A DNA stretch of 64,000 nt from Crotalaria pallida (taxonomy: Eukaryota; Streptophyta; Magnoliopsida; Fabales; Fabaceae): contig CM075655.1 of assembly GCA_037953625.1 (NCBI GenBank), positions 119,915,001 through 119,979,000 of the forward strand, read 5' to 3'. Position 1 is the first letter of the stretch; each line of letters starts with the position of its first letter. The notes under the pieces were generated by a model. That model was given only the letters and a program-made list of their open reading frames with translations, did not search any database and was not told the origin of the DNA. Both the position numbers and the translations under genes were made by a program. Of the stretch, positions 1 to 13,339 are shown piece after piece.

Positions 1-1583
1 CAAATTATAACTTTTAATTTAAAAAAAAATTAAAAGTAGTTAAAATTAGTCACTTGTGTAAAAAGGCTTAATGCAAGTGACTAAATTTAAAATTAAAAGT
101 TATAATTTGTCTATAGGTACAAAGGACTAAATTTTTAATTTACTTTTTATGTTGGACTAAATTGCAAAAAACTAATTTTAACTACTTGAAATAATGACAT
201 GGCATAGGTGGCAACTTCTTATTGGTTTAAGAAAAGGTTACATAACAACCATCCAATTTTAGATTGCATGATAGAAATACCTAATAGAAATCGGAGTAGT
301 ATCTCTTGTGTAAAATAATACCCGTGACCCGATACAAAATATGAAAGTCAAGTTACGTGGATAAAATAAACAGTCCAAATATCAATGAGACAAGTACACT
401 ATTGATCTTGTAAAAGGGTGTATGTATGTAAATCATGAATGCCTTAACCTAAAAGATCTTCTCATCAATTAGGTCCACCCTTGCTTAGGTATTCGATGCC
501 TCTGTCACCGGAATCTGCACACTATAAGTGAGGGAAAAAAAAACGAGCAGCAAGAAAACCAGAGACCTTGTGAGTTGTAACCTGACCCATTTATGGGTAG
601 GTCCGGCGCTATATCTATCCCACGTACGACATCTTTCCCATTTGCATGCAACAATCAATCTAGTCTATATGAAATACAGTACAAACTTTTCAAATTTCGA
701 AGAATTTACGCAAACCTGCAATAAACTGTGATTTGCCGCTATTAAAAGAAGAAAAAAAAATCTCTTGTATTTTGAAATAAAATTTCTCTTATAAAAAAAA
801 GTAAAAAAAAAAAAATATTCCTTGTTATGTCAATTCAAACATTGGGCGTACATTTTTTAAGCAATGTAGTATTTTTTTAAAAAACCTACTTAAAACTTTG
901 TCCGTTGAAAATTCTTCTAATTATAAAAAAATAAGGTAGCAATGACAGGTATCTTATTATATTCTTTTTCATCTAAAACCTCATAGCTAGGCAGGAAGTA
1001 TTGGTAAATTGTAATATCGTAGACATTTAGACAAAGATACAACTCATACTTTGAATTCGGCACTCTTCAATCTGTTCGATGAAAAAGTAAAAAATTTAAT
1101 GATGTATTTAATATTTTAATATTGAAAAAATTATATTTAATTTGAATTTTTTTTAATCTCAGCCTATGAGGTTTTAGGATTGAAAACAAGAATCTAAAAA
1201 TGAATATAGAAAAATAAATATAAATCTTTTTATTCTATTAATACAACACTTCCAATATCCTCAGCCATAATGGCTAAGATTAAAAAAACACTTACCAATT
1301 TTGTAGTTTAATTTTTTTTTTAAATCACTGTTATTACTTATATACTACTATGCTTTATTATTTTTTTGGAGTTTAAAGTTTGGGGATGGGTTGGAAGCGA
1401 GGATGAGAAAGAACGCATAAAAGGCAGAGCAAAGACGTAGACGTAGTCACTCCCTCCCATGAATAAAGTGGTGGTGGTCGTCATTGGAGGTAACAGCTGG
1501 ACCTGCGTCACTATCAGCTCTCTAGTCCTGTCCCTTTCTAACATTATTCTTATTTCATTTTTCTAGTGAACCACTGAACACAA

Positions 1584-1632
<49 letters not shown>
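1584..1632. repeat. (ATT)n microsatellite
   Basis: About 16 uninterrupted ATT/TTA units in spacer DNA. Confidence 0.95.
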
Positions 1633-1634
<2 letters not shown>

Positions 1635-1822
1635 AGGATAAATATCAGTGGTCCCCCGTTTATTTATCCATCTTGTTCTAAATGGAAATTCATTTCACTA
1701 AAAAATATATCATTTATAAAAGTCAGTTAGTATTGGAAAAGTTTATTTCATTATTAAATATTTGTACTTAAAATTATTTTTTTCTATTTTTATATAAACT
1801 CTGCCATTTTATATTTTTTATT

Positions 1823-2443
1823 GGCTTAAATATCAAAATGATTTTTTTTAATAAATATCGACTTTTTTTAATAGGCAAAGTATTTTTTGGTTTTTTCTTT
1901 TTAAGGGATAGAGGAAGGGGAAATTTAATCCACCAAATGGTGGTATTTGAAATCGAACCTAGGACTTCCAACTCTCAAGTCTTAAGACTTGGTATATGAC
2001 CATGTGAGCTACACTCACTTGTCAAAATATTGACTCTTTTGAAATTGATCCTGCAAAAAAAAAAATGTTTTGGTCCTACATTTACAAAGCATTTTGGTCT
2101 CCCATGTTAAATTTTGGTCCTTATAATTATGTTAGTAGTTTGTTTTGGTCCCTCTGATATTAGATTTGATAAGTTTTGGTCCCTCAATTTTCATGGTTTT
2201 TGAATTGATTCTCTTATAGAATAAAAGTTGTCTTTTTAATCTTGAGAACTAATGCAAGAATATCACCTTTAATTGGTTATAGAATGTAATATATTACATT
2301 TTCAGGATTTTCCATCCTAATTTACAAGAGGCACCAAAATCAAAATGTTTTGTAAATACAAGGACCAAAATAAAAAAAAAAATTATGCAGAGGTCAATTT
2401 CAAAAAAGTCAATATTTATAAGAATCATTTTGATATTTAAACC
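1823..2443. mobile_element. MULE-like MITE, interrupted by a SINE-like insert
   Basis: The ends form a long inverted repeat: GGCTTAAATATCAAAATGAT at the left and the reverse complement of GGTTTAAATATCAAAATGAT at the right. Flanking 9-mers TTTTTTATT and TCTTCTATT agree at 7 of 9 positions, compatible with an old Mutator-type 9-bp duplication. No transposase is present, so it is non-autonomous. Confidence 0.6.
1863..2024 (-). repeat. SINE-like insert (tRNA-derived, minus strand)
   Basis: Read on the minus strand, an A-box-like TAGCTCACATGG is followed by a B-box-like GGTTCGATT. The insert interrupts the left arm of the MULE-like element and is flanked by similar AATATCGACT and AATATTGACT. Boundaries are approximate. 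Confidence 0.4.
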
Positions 2444-3561
2444 TCTTCTATTAACCCCTTTTCTATTCCTTACGTTCCCCTATGTCTTGTGTTATGCCTC
2501 AAATCTTTTTGATAAATGAAAATTTGTAAAGATAAAAAAAAATTATGCTAGACCAATCAGACATATAATGGCACCCACAAAGAATATAGAAGTATGAAAG
2601 TGGCGGTAGTAGAGTTAAGATAAAAAAATAAAAAATGGAATCATTTCTTATGATTAAAGGTACGTAACTGATGGTTATTAAACTTGTTGACAATTTAGGA
2701 TAATTAGATTGAGTGCGAAAATGAATTTAATACTTAAACTCAGCACAAACAAAGCTGAGGATTTAAAACTGTTAATTAAATACAACATATAATGTACCCA
2801 AGGATTAAAACAAATTCACCAAATAGAACCACAATACAAACCCAAACCCGCAATGGCACTTGCCACCCATCACTTTCCCCCTCTTCACATTTGTGCCAGG
2901 CTAGAAAAATGGTCCAATTCCCGGCCCCTACCAAGAATCGTCGAAGAGTATAGTATGGAAATTGTTGAGATGGAGCAGAAATGCAGAATGTAATTGAATG
3001 TGTGTGTCAGTTTCCTGATGAAAAATTATGTTATGCCACAAGATCATGTTAGTTGTGGAGCTGTTATGGGTTACTTTTATTTTCCAGGATTTATTTGAAG
3101 GGAAACACAAGCATCTAAACATGCATTGATGCTTCGTTGTTTGCATTGAATGTAATATGATAGATTGGTACCATAATAACATCCAATAGAGGGCTTTTCT
3201 TATGAGAAATAATATATCTATGAAACAAAATCAGCCTTCTTAAATCACACATAAAATTGACACGTGACACACAATAGTACTTATCTTAATAGTGAATAAT
3301 TCAGAAATGACTCATCACATTTTTGTGACTAATAAGATCTTAAGCTGATTTTGTTAAAATGATCTTTCTTTTTATATTAAGATGAAAATACTCACTATAT
3401 TATGCGAGCATTCTTGCAACGCAACGTTTTTACTTAAAAATAAGTACTACTCTTTCTTCCTTTTTTTTTTTTTTTTTACAAATTTCTTAAATTTAATTTT
3501 TAGAATCAGGGATAAGAAACCTAAAATGAATGAGTTTTTTTTTAAGGAGATTTGTTATATA

Positions 3562-3875
3562 CTCCCTCCGTTTCACAATGTTTGGCCTTTTAGGTTTGGG
3601 CACACAGATTAAGAAAGTGTTAATTATTGTAAGTATTATGTATAGTTTGTCTAAAATGTCCCTATTTAATCCTTATTGAAAATTGTAATAGTATTTAATT
3701 TTTATTAGTAAGTGTGTCCATTAATTAATGTATAATGGTTTAGAGATGAGAGAGATGATAAAAGTAGAATTAACGAGGAGTAAGAGAAATGATTGAATGA
3801 AAGGTTAATATTGGAAAAAAAAATATGTTTGTGTATTGAAAATGTAAAAGGCCAAACATTGTTAAACAGAGAGAG
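3562..3875. mobile_element. Stowaway-like MITE
   Basis: TA target sites at 3560-3561 and 3876-3877. The left end CTCCCTCCGTTTCACAATG pairs with the reversed right end CTCTCTCTGTTTAACAATG. This is the typical terminus of plant Tc1/mariner-derived Stowaway MITEs. No coding capacity. Confidence 0.75.
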
Positions 3876-4021
3876 TATTGTCTAAGGACAATGTTAACTT
3901 TACACTTTTAAGACCTTAAACATTACCCTTAATGCAATGTATAATAAATCCCATTTTTTTATATGCATTTTTTCACTTTCTTATAATTTGTAACCCTAAT
4001 AATATTTTGTACTCCCCCCCG

Positions 4022-4022
4022 A

Positions 4023-4091
<69 letters not shown>

Positions 4092-4110
4092 GTGTGTGTG
4101 TGTGTGTGTA
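4022..4110. repeat. Compound (TC)n(TA)n(TG)n microsatellite
   Basis: About 12 TC units, about 17 TA units and about 10 TG units in direct succession. Confidence 0.95.
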
Positions 4111-4893
4111 TTTAAAGGTCTGATCTCTATTTTTTAGAACTAGCAAAAGATTCTAAGGGAATGATAACCAACGTCTTAAATGCACTATCTAGTAAAGCAA
4201 AAAGGAAATTTATATTGAGAGATGACAAGTTCAACGTTCGGAAAGCTAAACTTCATTCTATGCTATTTTAAAACACAGCCCTTCCTAAAAACTTCAATGC
4301 ATTTTAAACTGGCAAAAAGAAAAAAGGAATCAAAACTCCAACGTACCAATGTACAACGATACTATGACAGTGAATCATAACAAACCAATACTACTATATG
4401 CGCCGCGTGCAATATTTATTGTTTTAAAAACTCAACTACTGCCAGCCACTTAACAATAAATGTATTCTAAGTGCACACGTTCACTACCATAACCTTTTTT
4501 TTCAAACATTTCTTAAAGTATAGCATAGCAAGTAGCTTTTGACATCAATAATACCCAGGACGCAGTTAAGTGAAAAAAAAGGCAGTACTAGATTGTGCAG
4601 GTTGGACTTTTATAAGTACCTACTTAAAGTGCTGCACAATTAATAAGCATAAAACGGGGCCCAAGCTCAATGAAAACGTTGGTTGGGATGGTGAGTCCAG
4701 CTAATATAAGACGGTCTCGAGTTACAAAGGACCCTAGCACTGTGGTATGTTCCAATATTTACAGAAAACTCAACCTAATATCACATAATTGACATGAGGA
4801 ATAAAATTGCTGTATTGTAAAAAGTAAAAACAATAGAATCAAGGGCACGTGGCTGAAAGTGCAAGCTTTCAAAATAGCTGCTACTAGTGAAAT

Positions 4894-7800
4894 TCACATC
4901 ACTGTACATTTTTCTTTGGATTTTCCTTCAGGTTTGGGAGATGAAGATGGATGCCTCCCAGTGTTCCTTGCCACCTGCAATAGCATTTTCTAGAAAATGT
5001 TAAAAAGTTTCACCTTTAGAAATTTCACATAGCAAGAGCGAAACATTTCATATAAAACAGCTGATATTTGCTACTCGATTAAAAGGGAACGCATATATAT
5101 CCAAACATTACAAATAATGCCCCCTGAACAAAAGCAGAGTAAATTAGGCACATCAATAATTTTAAAACAGCATTTACCTGAGGACCTGTGACCAGTCTGG
5201 AGCTACCACTAACGGATGATTGCTGTGAATTATGACGTGGTGGTGGCTGCTGCTCAAACTCCTGTTGTTGCAAGGCTATTGCTAATTGCAGATCGGAGCT
5301 GCCAAGGTATAGATAAGATCAGTTTTAACCAAACCATTTTGAATATTTAAAGTAATAACTGTACTTAAAGTTGAAGCTGGAACAACTTTCAAGTTAACTA
5401 TGTCAAATTTCAGATACTTGTCTACTTGATTTTATTTTATCTTTTGGGGAGGGGTAAGAAGCAATTGAAAATCTTAAATATGTGCCACGAGCAAGTGCAG
5501 AATATTACTTGATATCTAAGCCTGCCTGCGATGCACTATCTATGCTGGCAAGATAGTCCTGAAACATGTGAAGTTGACTTTATGATATATCACTTGAAAA
5601 TTTGGTTTGCAAGATTTACATATTTCAATTTTAAATGAATATACATACAGCGGTGCTGGTCATAGCATTATTCTCATCCCAGGTGTTATTTTCATGGCTT
5701 TCTTCTGCTTTGAATTCCTTGAAGTTGCTGGTCATAAACAGCGTATCACCATTGACCTGAAAGATAAGTTCATAATACAATTGATTTTTGCAATTTAATA
5801 TTATGCAATATTGAGAATTTGAGATGCTTATTTTTTTTTACAACAATGTCCGTGGTTGAGATAGGAGCTTTACAGTTACTCGGTCAGAATGATGAAGGAA
5901 ATATATGGCATCATTACAAATTTACTTTAGAAAATGAAAACATATATGTAAAACGACACTGTAAAGATTCACTCAGACAATTTATTAAACATCCAAGAAA
6001 ACTGTTTGTATGACTTGTCCTTAAGCATTCAAGAAGCTCAAATCATCAAAGATGCAAACTTTGACAGTTCAGCATGTTTAGTTGAGATTTGAGAATATCT
6101 ACATAAGCGATAATAAACAACAGCATCGAAAGAAAAAAAAAGGAAAAACAATTTAAAAATGTCAAGATGACCTGGATAGAAAAGTTCATAAAGAAACAGC
6201 ATTTTACCTCATTCAGCTTTTCCCACACTAGATCAGGCTGATTTAGGTAACCTTGGTCTGTAGCTAGAAGATAGAGCTGACCCTCAAACTGTTAATAAAA
6301 GATAAGATAATTTTATGATTGAAAAATAAAACATTGAATAGAAACAACAAAATTTTCTCGTATAAAAAAAGGATCTACAGGCAATTCATATCTGTAATCT
6401 GAATGACCAAAGAAAAGAATTTTCAAGCTTTTTTCTGACCTTAAACATCGTGCTGAAATGATTGTTTCGGAAAAAAACACATATCTCACGCTCTTTAAGA
6501 CCATCTTGCAAACAGAAAAGGCTGCAAAAAGGATTTATAATCCACGACATGTAAAAACAAAATTCCCCACAGCAAAGTAGGCAAAATATATGGGTAAGAG
6601 AAATAGTTCAGGATATTTAAACCAACAACAGGGGAACATACCCGTAAAATGTCAACTGGCTGGCATTATTCCTTAAGAAACTCTTGATCAACTCCCCTGA
6701 GACCATAAAAAAGGACAAACGTATTCTATTTAAGATTGAAGATAACGATATACAATTACCTAAGAAAATAATATTCTGATGATAATCAGTCAGTTATTTC
6801 ACATAGAGCACCACTGACCTTGTTGTGGAGTAATTTCACTCTTGGTTCTTACATCTGCGGCAGCTAAGTTGCTTTTGTCAGCCTGTTCAGCAAGCACCGC
6901 CTCACCTTCATAGACAGGTTCACCATCCTCAAAATTTTGAGCACTTGTATCCAGTACACATTCCTCTCCTTCATATATGGGCTCGCTGCCATCAACACTT
7001 GAAGGCAATGCTCCAGAAGCATCAGTTTGATGAAATCTAACACCAGATAATTCTGAATTTGTATGGCTAGCGGATAAGCATGACAATCCTGTTGAATCAC
7101 ATCCTTGAGAATCAACTGCTACATCATGGTCACTGGTTGCGCGAGAGGATTGATCATGAATTTTTCCACCCCCTTCAGAGACATCTGCGCAACTGTCAAA
7201 CAAAGAGACAGAGTGTTTTTCAGGAGAAAGAATAGCTGCACTCTCATTCTGCAACACTGCATCAACATGGTCATTTTCAGCCACTTCATTCTGGCCAGCA
7301 GACTCTTCAGGCACCACATAAGCTGATTGATGAAGGTCATTTATGGCATCAGCCTTTAAAGATGAATTAGTAACTTTTCCTAGAATAGATGCAGAAGATG
7401 TCTGGTCCTCACTTTCTTTGACAGAATCAGTGCACTCATCAGATATGGAAGGTACAGGTGCTTCATGAAAGTCATTTTTCTCAGCACCAGTGCCCTTTTC
7501 TAACCCATCTCCCGAATCCACAGGTATAACCTCCTTGTTACACAAACTTTCATCCATATGAACAGAAATTGCTCCACCATTTGCATGGCCTACAACAGGA
7601 TCACTTACTGAAACTTTAGAGTCATTCTCAGACAACTTCAAAACTCTGAGCAATTCTTCCTCTTCTTCGCGATCTCCTTTTCTTGGAATTTCATCAGAAA
7701 CAGAATCTGGAGAATCATCGAACGACCTGGCTTTAGAAAGGCTAGGAGAAGGAACTCCAAGAGCAGCAGTTGTTGCCGCCACAAAATCAACACAATCTTC

Positions 7801-10444
7801 TTCCAGACTACTTTTATGATGAACTTCCATATTTTGTGATTCAAGAGACACAAGCTCCCCCATAAGGGCATTATAGGACTTTGATCCTATTGCATTTGCA
7901 GTATCATAATCCTGGCTCATCAACATATTAAGATTTGCACATCACTCAGAACATTATTAAATAAGAAATAAATCATACATCATACGAGAAAAAACTTACA
8001 TTCAACTTTTTTGATAAGCATTACTCAAGAAAGATCACTCATCTGTTTAAAAACAATAGATTACACAACTACTGATAAAACCTAAAGAAACCACTAGGGT
8101 AACATAGATGGCGGATATATCAATTAAAGAATAAAGATGTGGCACAAAGAGGCCATTGGCACAACAGTTACAACTGTCAAGGAACTAGGAAAGTTTGCAG
8201 ACTGAATATTGATACATAAATCCTATGGATATAAGAGGCTGTTTGATAAAACATTGTAAAGACTCGTTAACAGACTAGCTTTTCCAAAATAAAATCCCAC
8301 CTTGCTGATTTCAGAATAGTAGATGACCATGAAATTAATAAGCAAAAAGTCTAAAGTTTAACCGGAAAAAAAAAAAGGGATATCCTTAGACTAAGAGATT
8401 AACACTGATGAGTAAAAATATGCTGTATTTCCTTTCACAGGCAACAGCCCTTGGAAACAATCTTCTAGAGCTTCAATAATTCATATAGCATCCTAATAGG
8501 GCTTCAGTTGTACCATTATTATGCTAGACATATTTTAAATAGCCAAATGATATCCCTAGAATAATCACTAATAAACATACAAAAAAAAATTATCTGAAAC
8601 AATTTGTATAGTGACATAGTATAGTAATAGCTGAACAATTTGGATTGAGGGTAAACAAAATACCTGAGGATCAACTATCCAACCATGATACAGAGGGATG
8701 TCCAGCAGATCAAATATGGCACACTCTCGAGTGAACTCGAAATCATCTATTCTGCAATTGATTTGTAATTTCAATCAAAACTTCTAAGTTGATGATGGAT
8801 GCACATAGTAGCCAAAGAAATAGCAGAACTGACCTCCTAAATTTTATATTTACATCAATGCCAGTAGCTAGCCTAGGGAGCAAATCAATTGCATCAGCAA
8901 TGTTCTGTTGTTGATTTTCAACATAGCCAGCATCTTTGTTCTACAAGATAACAGGGATAAATTGTCAAATCTACTTCCGTTACAAAACAGTCACCGTCAC
9001 CAACAATTAAAAAACGCAGCTCTTACATCCACATTAGTATTGGAATCAATTAGTCTTTCAGCAACCAATGAAAGCAATTTCTCCTGCGAGACTTCGGCAA
9101 TATCTGGACTCAAATTTAAGTTGTTTCTTAACAGGAGAACATTACCTGCAGGGATGCAATATATAAACAACAAGTAATAAGTTTATGATAAAAATTAATT
9201 AAAATAAATAAATATTTCAAACAACCTTTCATAAAATATTAAGCATGAAATTTGAGAATACAAATAGTTAAATTAGTACATGTTTTGAATTATCATGTAA
9301 GGTAAAGGGAGTATCGGCTTGTAGCAAAGATGAAATAAAAAATTTGCAGCCAAAGAATCACGTTGAGAACTAATGAACAAAGGAAAACGATAGACTCAAT
9401 AATTAAAAACACAGAAATATATCTAGTGTAATTAGATAAAAATCTGGTTATAAGACCAGATTTAGGGATACAATAATTCGGGGTTTTCCCCTTAAAAAGA
9501 CCGGCATAGGGTTTCCCTGAAACAAGAAGTTTCCTCCTTCAACGTTTCACAAATAACATATCTCTATGATGAGGAATCTAACCACCACACGAACGCATTT
9601 AAACATAATAGCATAAGGAAAAATACCAATAACTTAGTAATACACAACAATAACCAACCAAATCTGCCTAATACACTAGCAATACACCTTAAAGGCCCTC
9701 AGCCTACATACTAGGACTAGAAAACACGAATACTGCCCTCAGTAACAATCAATCCGAAAGAGAATTGATATGATGATTCTAAGACGTTTTCTTTCGTAAC
9801 AGCAACCCCAGATATTTGGACTTAGAGTCTTCTACTTTGCATTAATATGGTAGCATTTGGTAAATGTGTTGGAACAGGGGAAAACAAAACTACTACGTCT
9901 GACGTAATATATAAATAGAACAAAACAGAACAGAACAAGAGCATTAAAAAGGGAGAAGTTTTGGTTAAACGAAAAGAGAGAAATTGAATTGGACAAATAC
10001 AATAAAAGAGTGAATTGGTAGTAACACGTAATCGTTGAAATAAAAGAAATAGGAATTAGAGTGAAAGAAAGAAAAAGAAAGAAAGAGGGATCCCTAACAA
10101 AATAGTGATTCAATTTGGGAAATGAATGAAGGAAAAAGACATGCGAGGGAGGGAATGCAATATGAATAAGATAAAGAAGGGGGAAGGAAAGGGGAAACCC
10201 TAATAAGGAGAAGAAGGGGGAACTGACAGATGGCGAGGAGAGGGCAGGGGCCATTGTCGTTTTGGAGAACGATAGGGGTGGTGCGACCCAGAAACTGAAT
10301 CGTTTTGGTTTTGTGAATTAACTCTTTCACCGATTGATCCTGCTCCTTCTGCTGGTCTTCCTCGTCTTGATTCTGTGGTTGATGATCATGATCCGAGTTA
10401 GCGGGAGGAGGAGGGGAAGATGACGATGATGATGAGTCTGCCAT
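4894..10444 (-). CDS. MINDY-family Lys48-specific deubiquitinase
   Basis: Cysteine protease of the MINDY (FAM63/DUF544) family, which in characterised members trims Lys48-linked ubiquitin chains; probably soluble or membrane-tethered. Twelve exons: 10444-10228, 9145-9027, 8940-8834, 8751-8664, 7911-6819, 6696-6642, 6521-6440, 6288-6208, 5756-5649, 5558-5509, 5298-5178, 4974-4894; every junction keeps frame, giving 733 aa. The catalytic motif QNDNGPCPLLAIC supplies Gln61 and Cys67, and NNHFST supplies His581. A C-terminal ubiquitin-interacting (MIU-type) helix lies at about 668-680. Exon 5 encodes a roughly 340-residue acidic, Ser-rich insert inside the catalytic fold, containing a UIM-like segment at 258-272. 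The last four residues, CTVM, form a CaaX box. The start follows a GA-rich leader and is the only sensible Met before the conserved core. Family assignment is secure; substrate and cellular role are inference. Confidence 0.92.
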
Positions 10445-10521
10445 TTCTTTCTTTCTGACCCGTGACTAGTGATATTATGCTGTTGAATTTCTTTCTTCTT
10501 TATTCTTTCTCTTTTCTTCTG

Positions 10522-10541
10522 GAGAGAGAGAGAGAGAGAGA
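10522..10541. repeat. (GA)n repeat in the MINDY leader
   Basis: About ten GA units roughly 80 bases upstream of the MINDY start codon. On the gene strand this is a CT tract, common in plant 5' leaders. Confidence 0.85.
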
Positions 10542-10736
10542 GTTGTGGTGGTGGTGGTAATAAAATGAAGATGATGATGAATTGATGATGTATTACAATT
10601 TTACAAAGGAAAAGAAAAGGAAAGGAAAGGAAAGGAAAGGAAGAATACAAATAGAGAAAGAAAGTGCGGGTGGGTAGGGATGGAAATTAAAATTAGCGGG
10701 GGGCCAATTAAGAAATATTAATATTACTCGGTGCTA

Positions 10737-11008
10737 CTACCTCCGTCCCTAAATATAAAGCTTTCTTGACACTTTTATTTTGTCCTTATTTATAAAGTCT
10801 CATACCAATTTTCAATGATCATTAATTACTTTTTTCCACAAACAACACTATTTATTTAACACTTTTTAGATTCCCAATAATATTAATAGGGTAATTTTGA
10901 AATTACATATCAAAAATTCACATTTCCAATACAATTAACTAAATTATTTCACTTTCTTAACAGACGTGAAATTCCTCAAAGAGGCTTTATATTTAAGGAC
11001 GGAAGAAG
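10737..11008. mobile_element. Stowaway-like MITE
   Basis: TA at 10735-10736 and 11009-11010. Left end CTACCTCCGTCCCTAAATAT matches the reversed right end CTTCTTCCGTCCTTAAATAT. Lies just upstream of the MINDY gene. Confidence 0.75.
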
Positions 11009-11232
11009 TATTACTTAATACTAAAAAGCTTCCTCTTCTTCAATCCGTGATTTCTTGCCTTTTTTTTCTTTTAACACACTTGGTACTTGATTTTTCATTT
11101 TTTTTATTTATTTTGATTTTTCATGTTAACGCCGTGTTTTTAATTTTAAAATATTAATAAATCCCTTAATAAATATATATAATATTAAAAAAAATAAAAA
11201 ACAACAGCCTATGAGTTTTTAAGTAAAGTATA

Positions 11233-11473
11233 CTCCCTTCGTCATTGTATATAACATTCTCTTTACATTTTTATTTTGTCCCTATTTATAAGACTTTATA
11301 TCAATTTTTATCGATCATTAATTTTTTTTTTCCACAAACGTTCCTATTTATAAGGGTAATTTTGAAAATACATATTAAAAGTTTACATTTCCAATACAAT
11401 TAACTAAATTAATCAACTTTCTTAATGGACGTGAAATCTCCCAAAGGAATCTTATAATAAAGGACGGAGGGAG
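11233..11473. mobile_element. Stowaway-like MITE
   Basis: TA at 11231-11232 and 11474-11475; left end CTCCCTTCGTC, reversed right end CTCCCTCCGTCC. The interior resembles the copies at 10737 and 30753. Confidence 0.75.
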
Positions 11474-11915
11474 TATTATTTTTTTAAGTAGTAAAGTGTC
11501 TCATTTATTATTTATTATTTTAATAATATGTTTATAAACAACCACGAATGAGTTGTTCTAATTTAACTAGATTTTTTGAATTCCGGTTATCGAAAATGCA
11601 ACTACTATAAAGTCTTGTTAGAAAGAGATTTGTTGTTTACTGAATACTTAACAATTTTATAGAATTCAAACATAATTATTTTTACGAGATAAATGATATT
11701 AATGGGAGTTGGCTTAGTTAATCATGTAAAACCAACTCATGTTAATAGTCCCCAGTTATATTCTTAGAAAAAACATAAACTAAAAAAGACACACTCATGA
11801 GTTATGACCCCGAAATTAATTAGTCTCATGAACCTATTAAGAGTGGTGCACCCTTAGAAATATGATGAAATTTAAAAAAGAAATGATACATCTATCTCAG
11901 AGAAAATATACTGTA

Positions 11916-12197
11916 CTCCTTCCGGCTCGAATTATAAGCAACAAAGAAATACTACTTTTGGTTTAAAATATAAACAAAACTAACTAACTTTATTAAATTT
12001 TGTTTCATTCCCAATGCCACTTTCCTAAAACATCTCTAGAAAATTGTAATCTTAATTAATTTTTGTTTCATTCTCAATACTACTTTCCAAAAATATCTAT
12101 ATTTTTTTATAAATTTGAGAAAATTAAATACAATCAACTAACCTCCTTAATAAGCATAAAAGTGGTTAGAATTGCTTATAATTCGAGTAGAAGGGAG
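11916..12197. mobile_element. Stowaway-like MITE
   Basis: TA at 11914-11915 and 12198-12199. CTCCTTCCGGCTCGAATTAT at the left pairs with reversed CTCCCTTCTACTCGAATTAT at the right. Confidence 0.75.
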
Positions 12198-12565
12198 TAC
12201 TACATTGTTTTATTGCATTGCGATCACAGGCCGGGTGCCATGTAACTATATATTCTATGAAATTCGAGATACAATAGTATATTTGATTAAAAAAAATATG
12301 TGAACCACTCTTTTTATTTTATATATAAGCTCTAATTTTTTTCTTAATATAAGTTTCATTTACAATTTTTAATATCATTATATACTTATTTTATAAATAT
12401 TTTTTTTATATTTAACATTTTTTAAATTCTCAATAATATTAAAAAAAATATACTGGATATTTACATTTTCAATATCAATGATATCCATTTTCAATATCAA
12501 TGATAATATAAAGGGTGTTTTTTCAATCAAAATAAATTACATATATAACCAGAGGGGATAAGAAA

Positions 12566-12568
<3 letters not shown>

Positions 12569-12602
<34 letters not shown>
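12569..12602. repeat. (TTA)n microsatellite
   Basis: About 11 TTA units in AT-rich spacer. Confidence 0.9.
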
Positions 12603-12751
12603 GAAAATATAGTAACTCCTAATTAATTAATATAATATATATATATATATATTATGGAGAGATTCCCATCAATTATCTTAGCAAAAGGGTTAAAAATTAG
12701 AATTTAATTTGTACTCATTGATAGTGTACACTTTAGTTTTTTACCCTGTTT

Positions 12752-12956
12752 ATGCATCAATTAGTGGATGCTTGCAAAGATGAACGGAGTCCGTGTCTTT
12801 TAAGCATGTGGTAACAGGTTTGATCCCTAACTTATACGAATGGAGAGTGTCTTGCTGTGAGTGCCATCCCCGAAAAGGGTCAATCGATGTGCGAACAGAT
12901 TAGCCACTCAGTTGTGCGGGTGGATACCATGGGTTCACCCAAATACCTTTAATTTA
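12752..12956 (+). repeat. Possible SINE / tRNA-like repeat
   Basis: A GC-richer island in AT-rich DNA with a B-box-like GGTTTGATCCC at about 12818-12828 and TGGATACCATGGGTTCACCC near its end. No clear poly(A) or target duplication was found, so the assignment and limits are tentative. Confidence 0.35.
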
Positions 12957-13339
12957 TATATTATTTTTATTTAAAAATCAATGGTCATAAACTCACAAAT
13001 AGTAGATAATGCGCTAATAATGTAAAAATCCATTATATTGTAAATGTGCAACCTATTTTCTCTAAAAATTACATTTCACAAAACTTATTTGCACATAAAA
13101 AGTGACACAAGAAAAATAATTCATCTAAAATTAAGAAATTTTAAAATATAGGATAGTTAAATTCAATTTTAAAAATCTTAACCAATTCTAAATTGAAATG
13201 ATATATTCACGTTTAAGAAAAAAGAAGTGATATATTCAAAATAAATTAAAAAGGAAAAAAAAACTCCGGTTATTGGAATCACAATGTTATTATGGGCTTT
13301 TTCCATATATGGCTTATTAGGGAAGACTGTATCATAAAA

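Larger units (their letters stand above)
1..4893. other. Intergenic spacer, no gene seen
   Basis: AT-rich spacer downstream of the MINDY gene. Short open frames here are low-complexity and have no recognisable domain or splice partners. It holds the repeats listed separately (1584-1632, 1823-2443, 3562-3875, 4022-4110). A stretch near 4675-4740 weakly resembles a tRNA-derived SINE head but has no clear boundaries. Confidence 0.7.

Noticed and set aside
4670..4745. SINE-like head with GGTCTCGAGTTAC
   Set aside because: No A-tail, no duplication and a poor A box; too weak to annotate.
9832..10254. 140-residue minus-strand frame overlapping MINDY exon 1
   Set aside because: Runs into intron 1 in another frame; hydrophobic low-complexity product with no domain.
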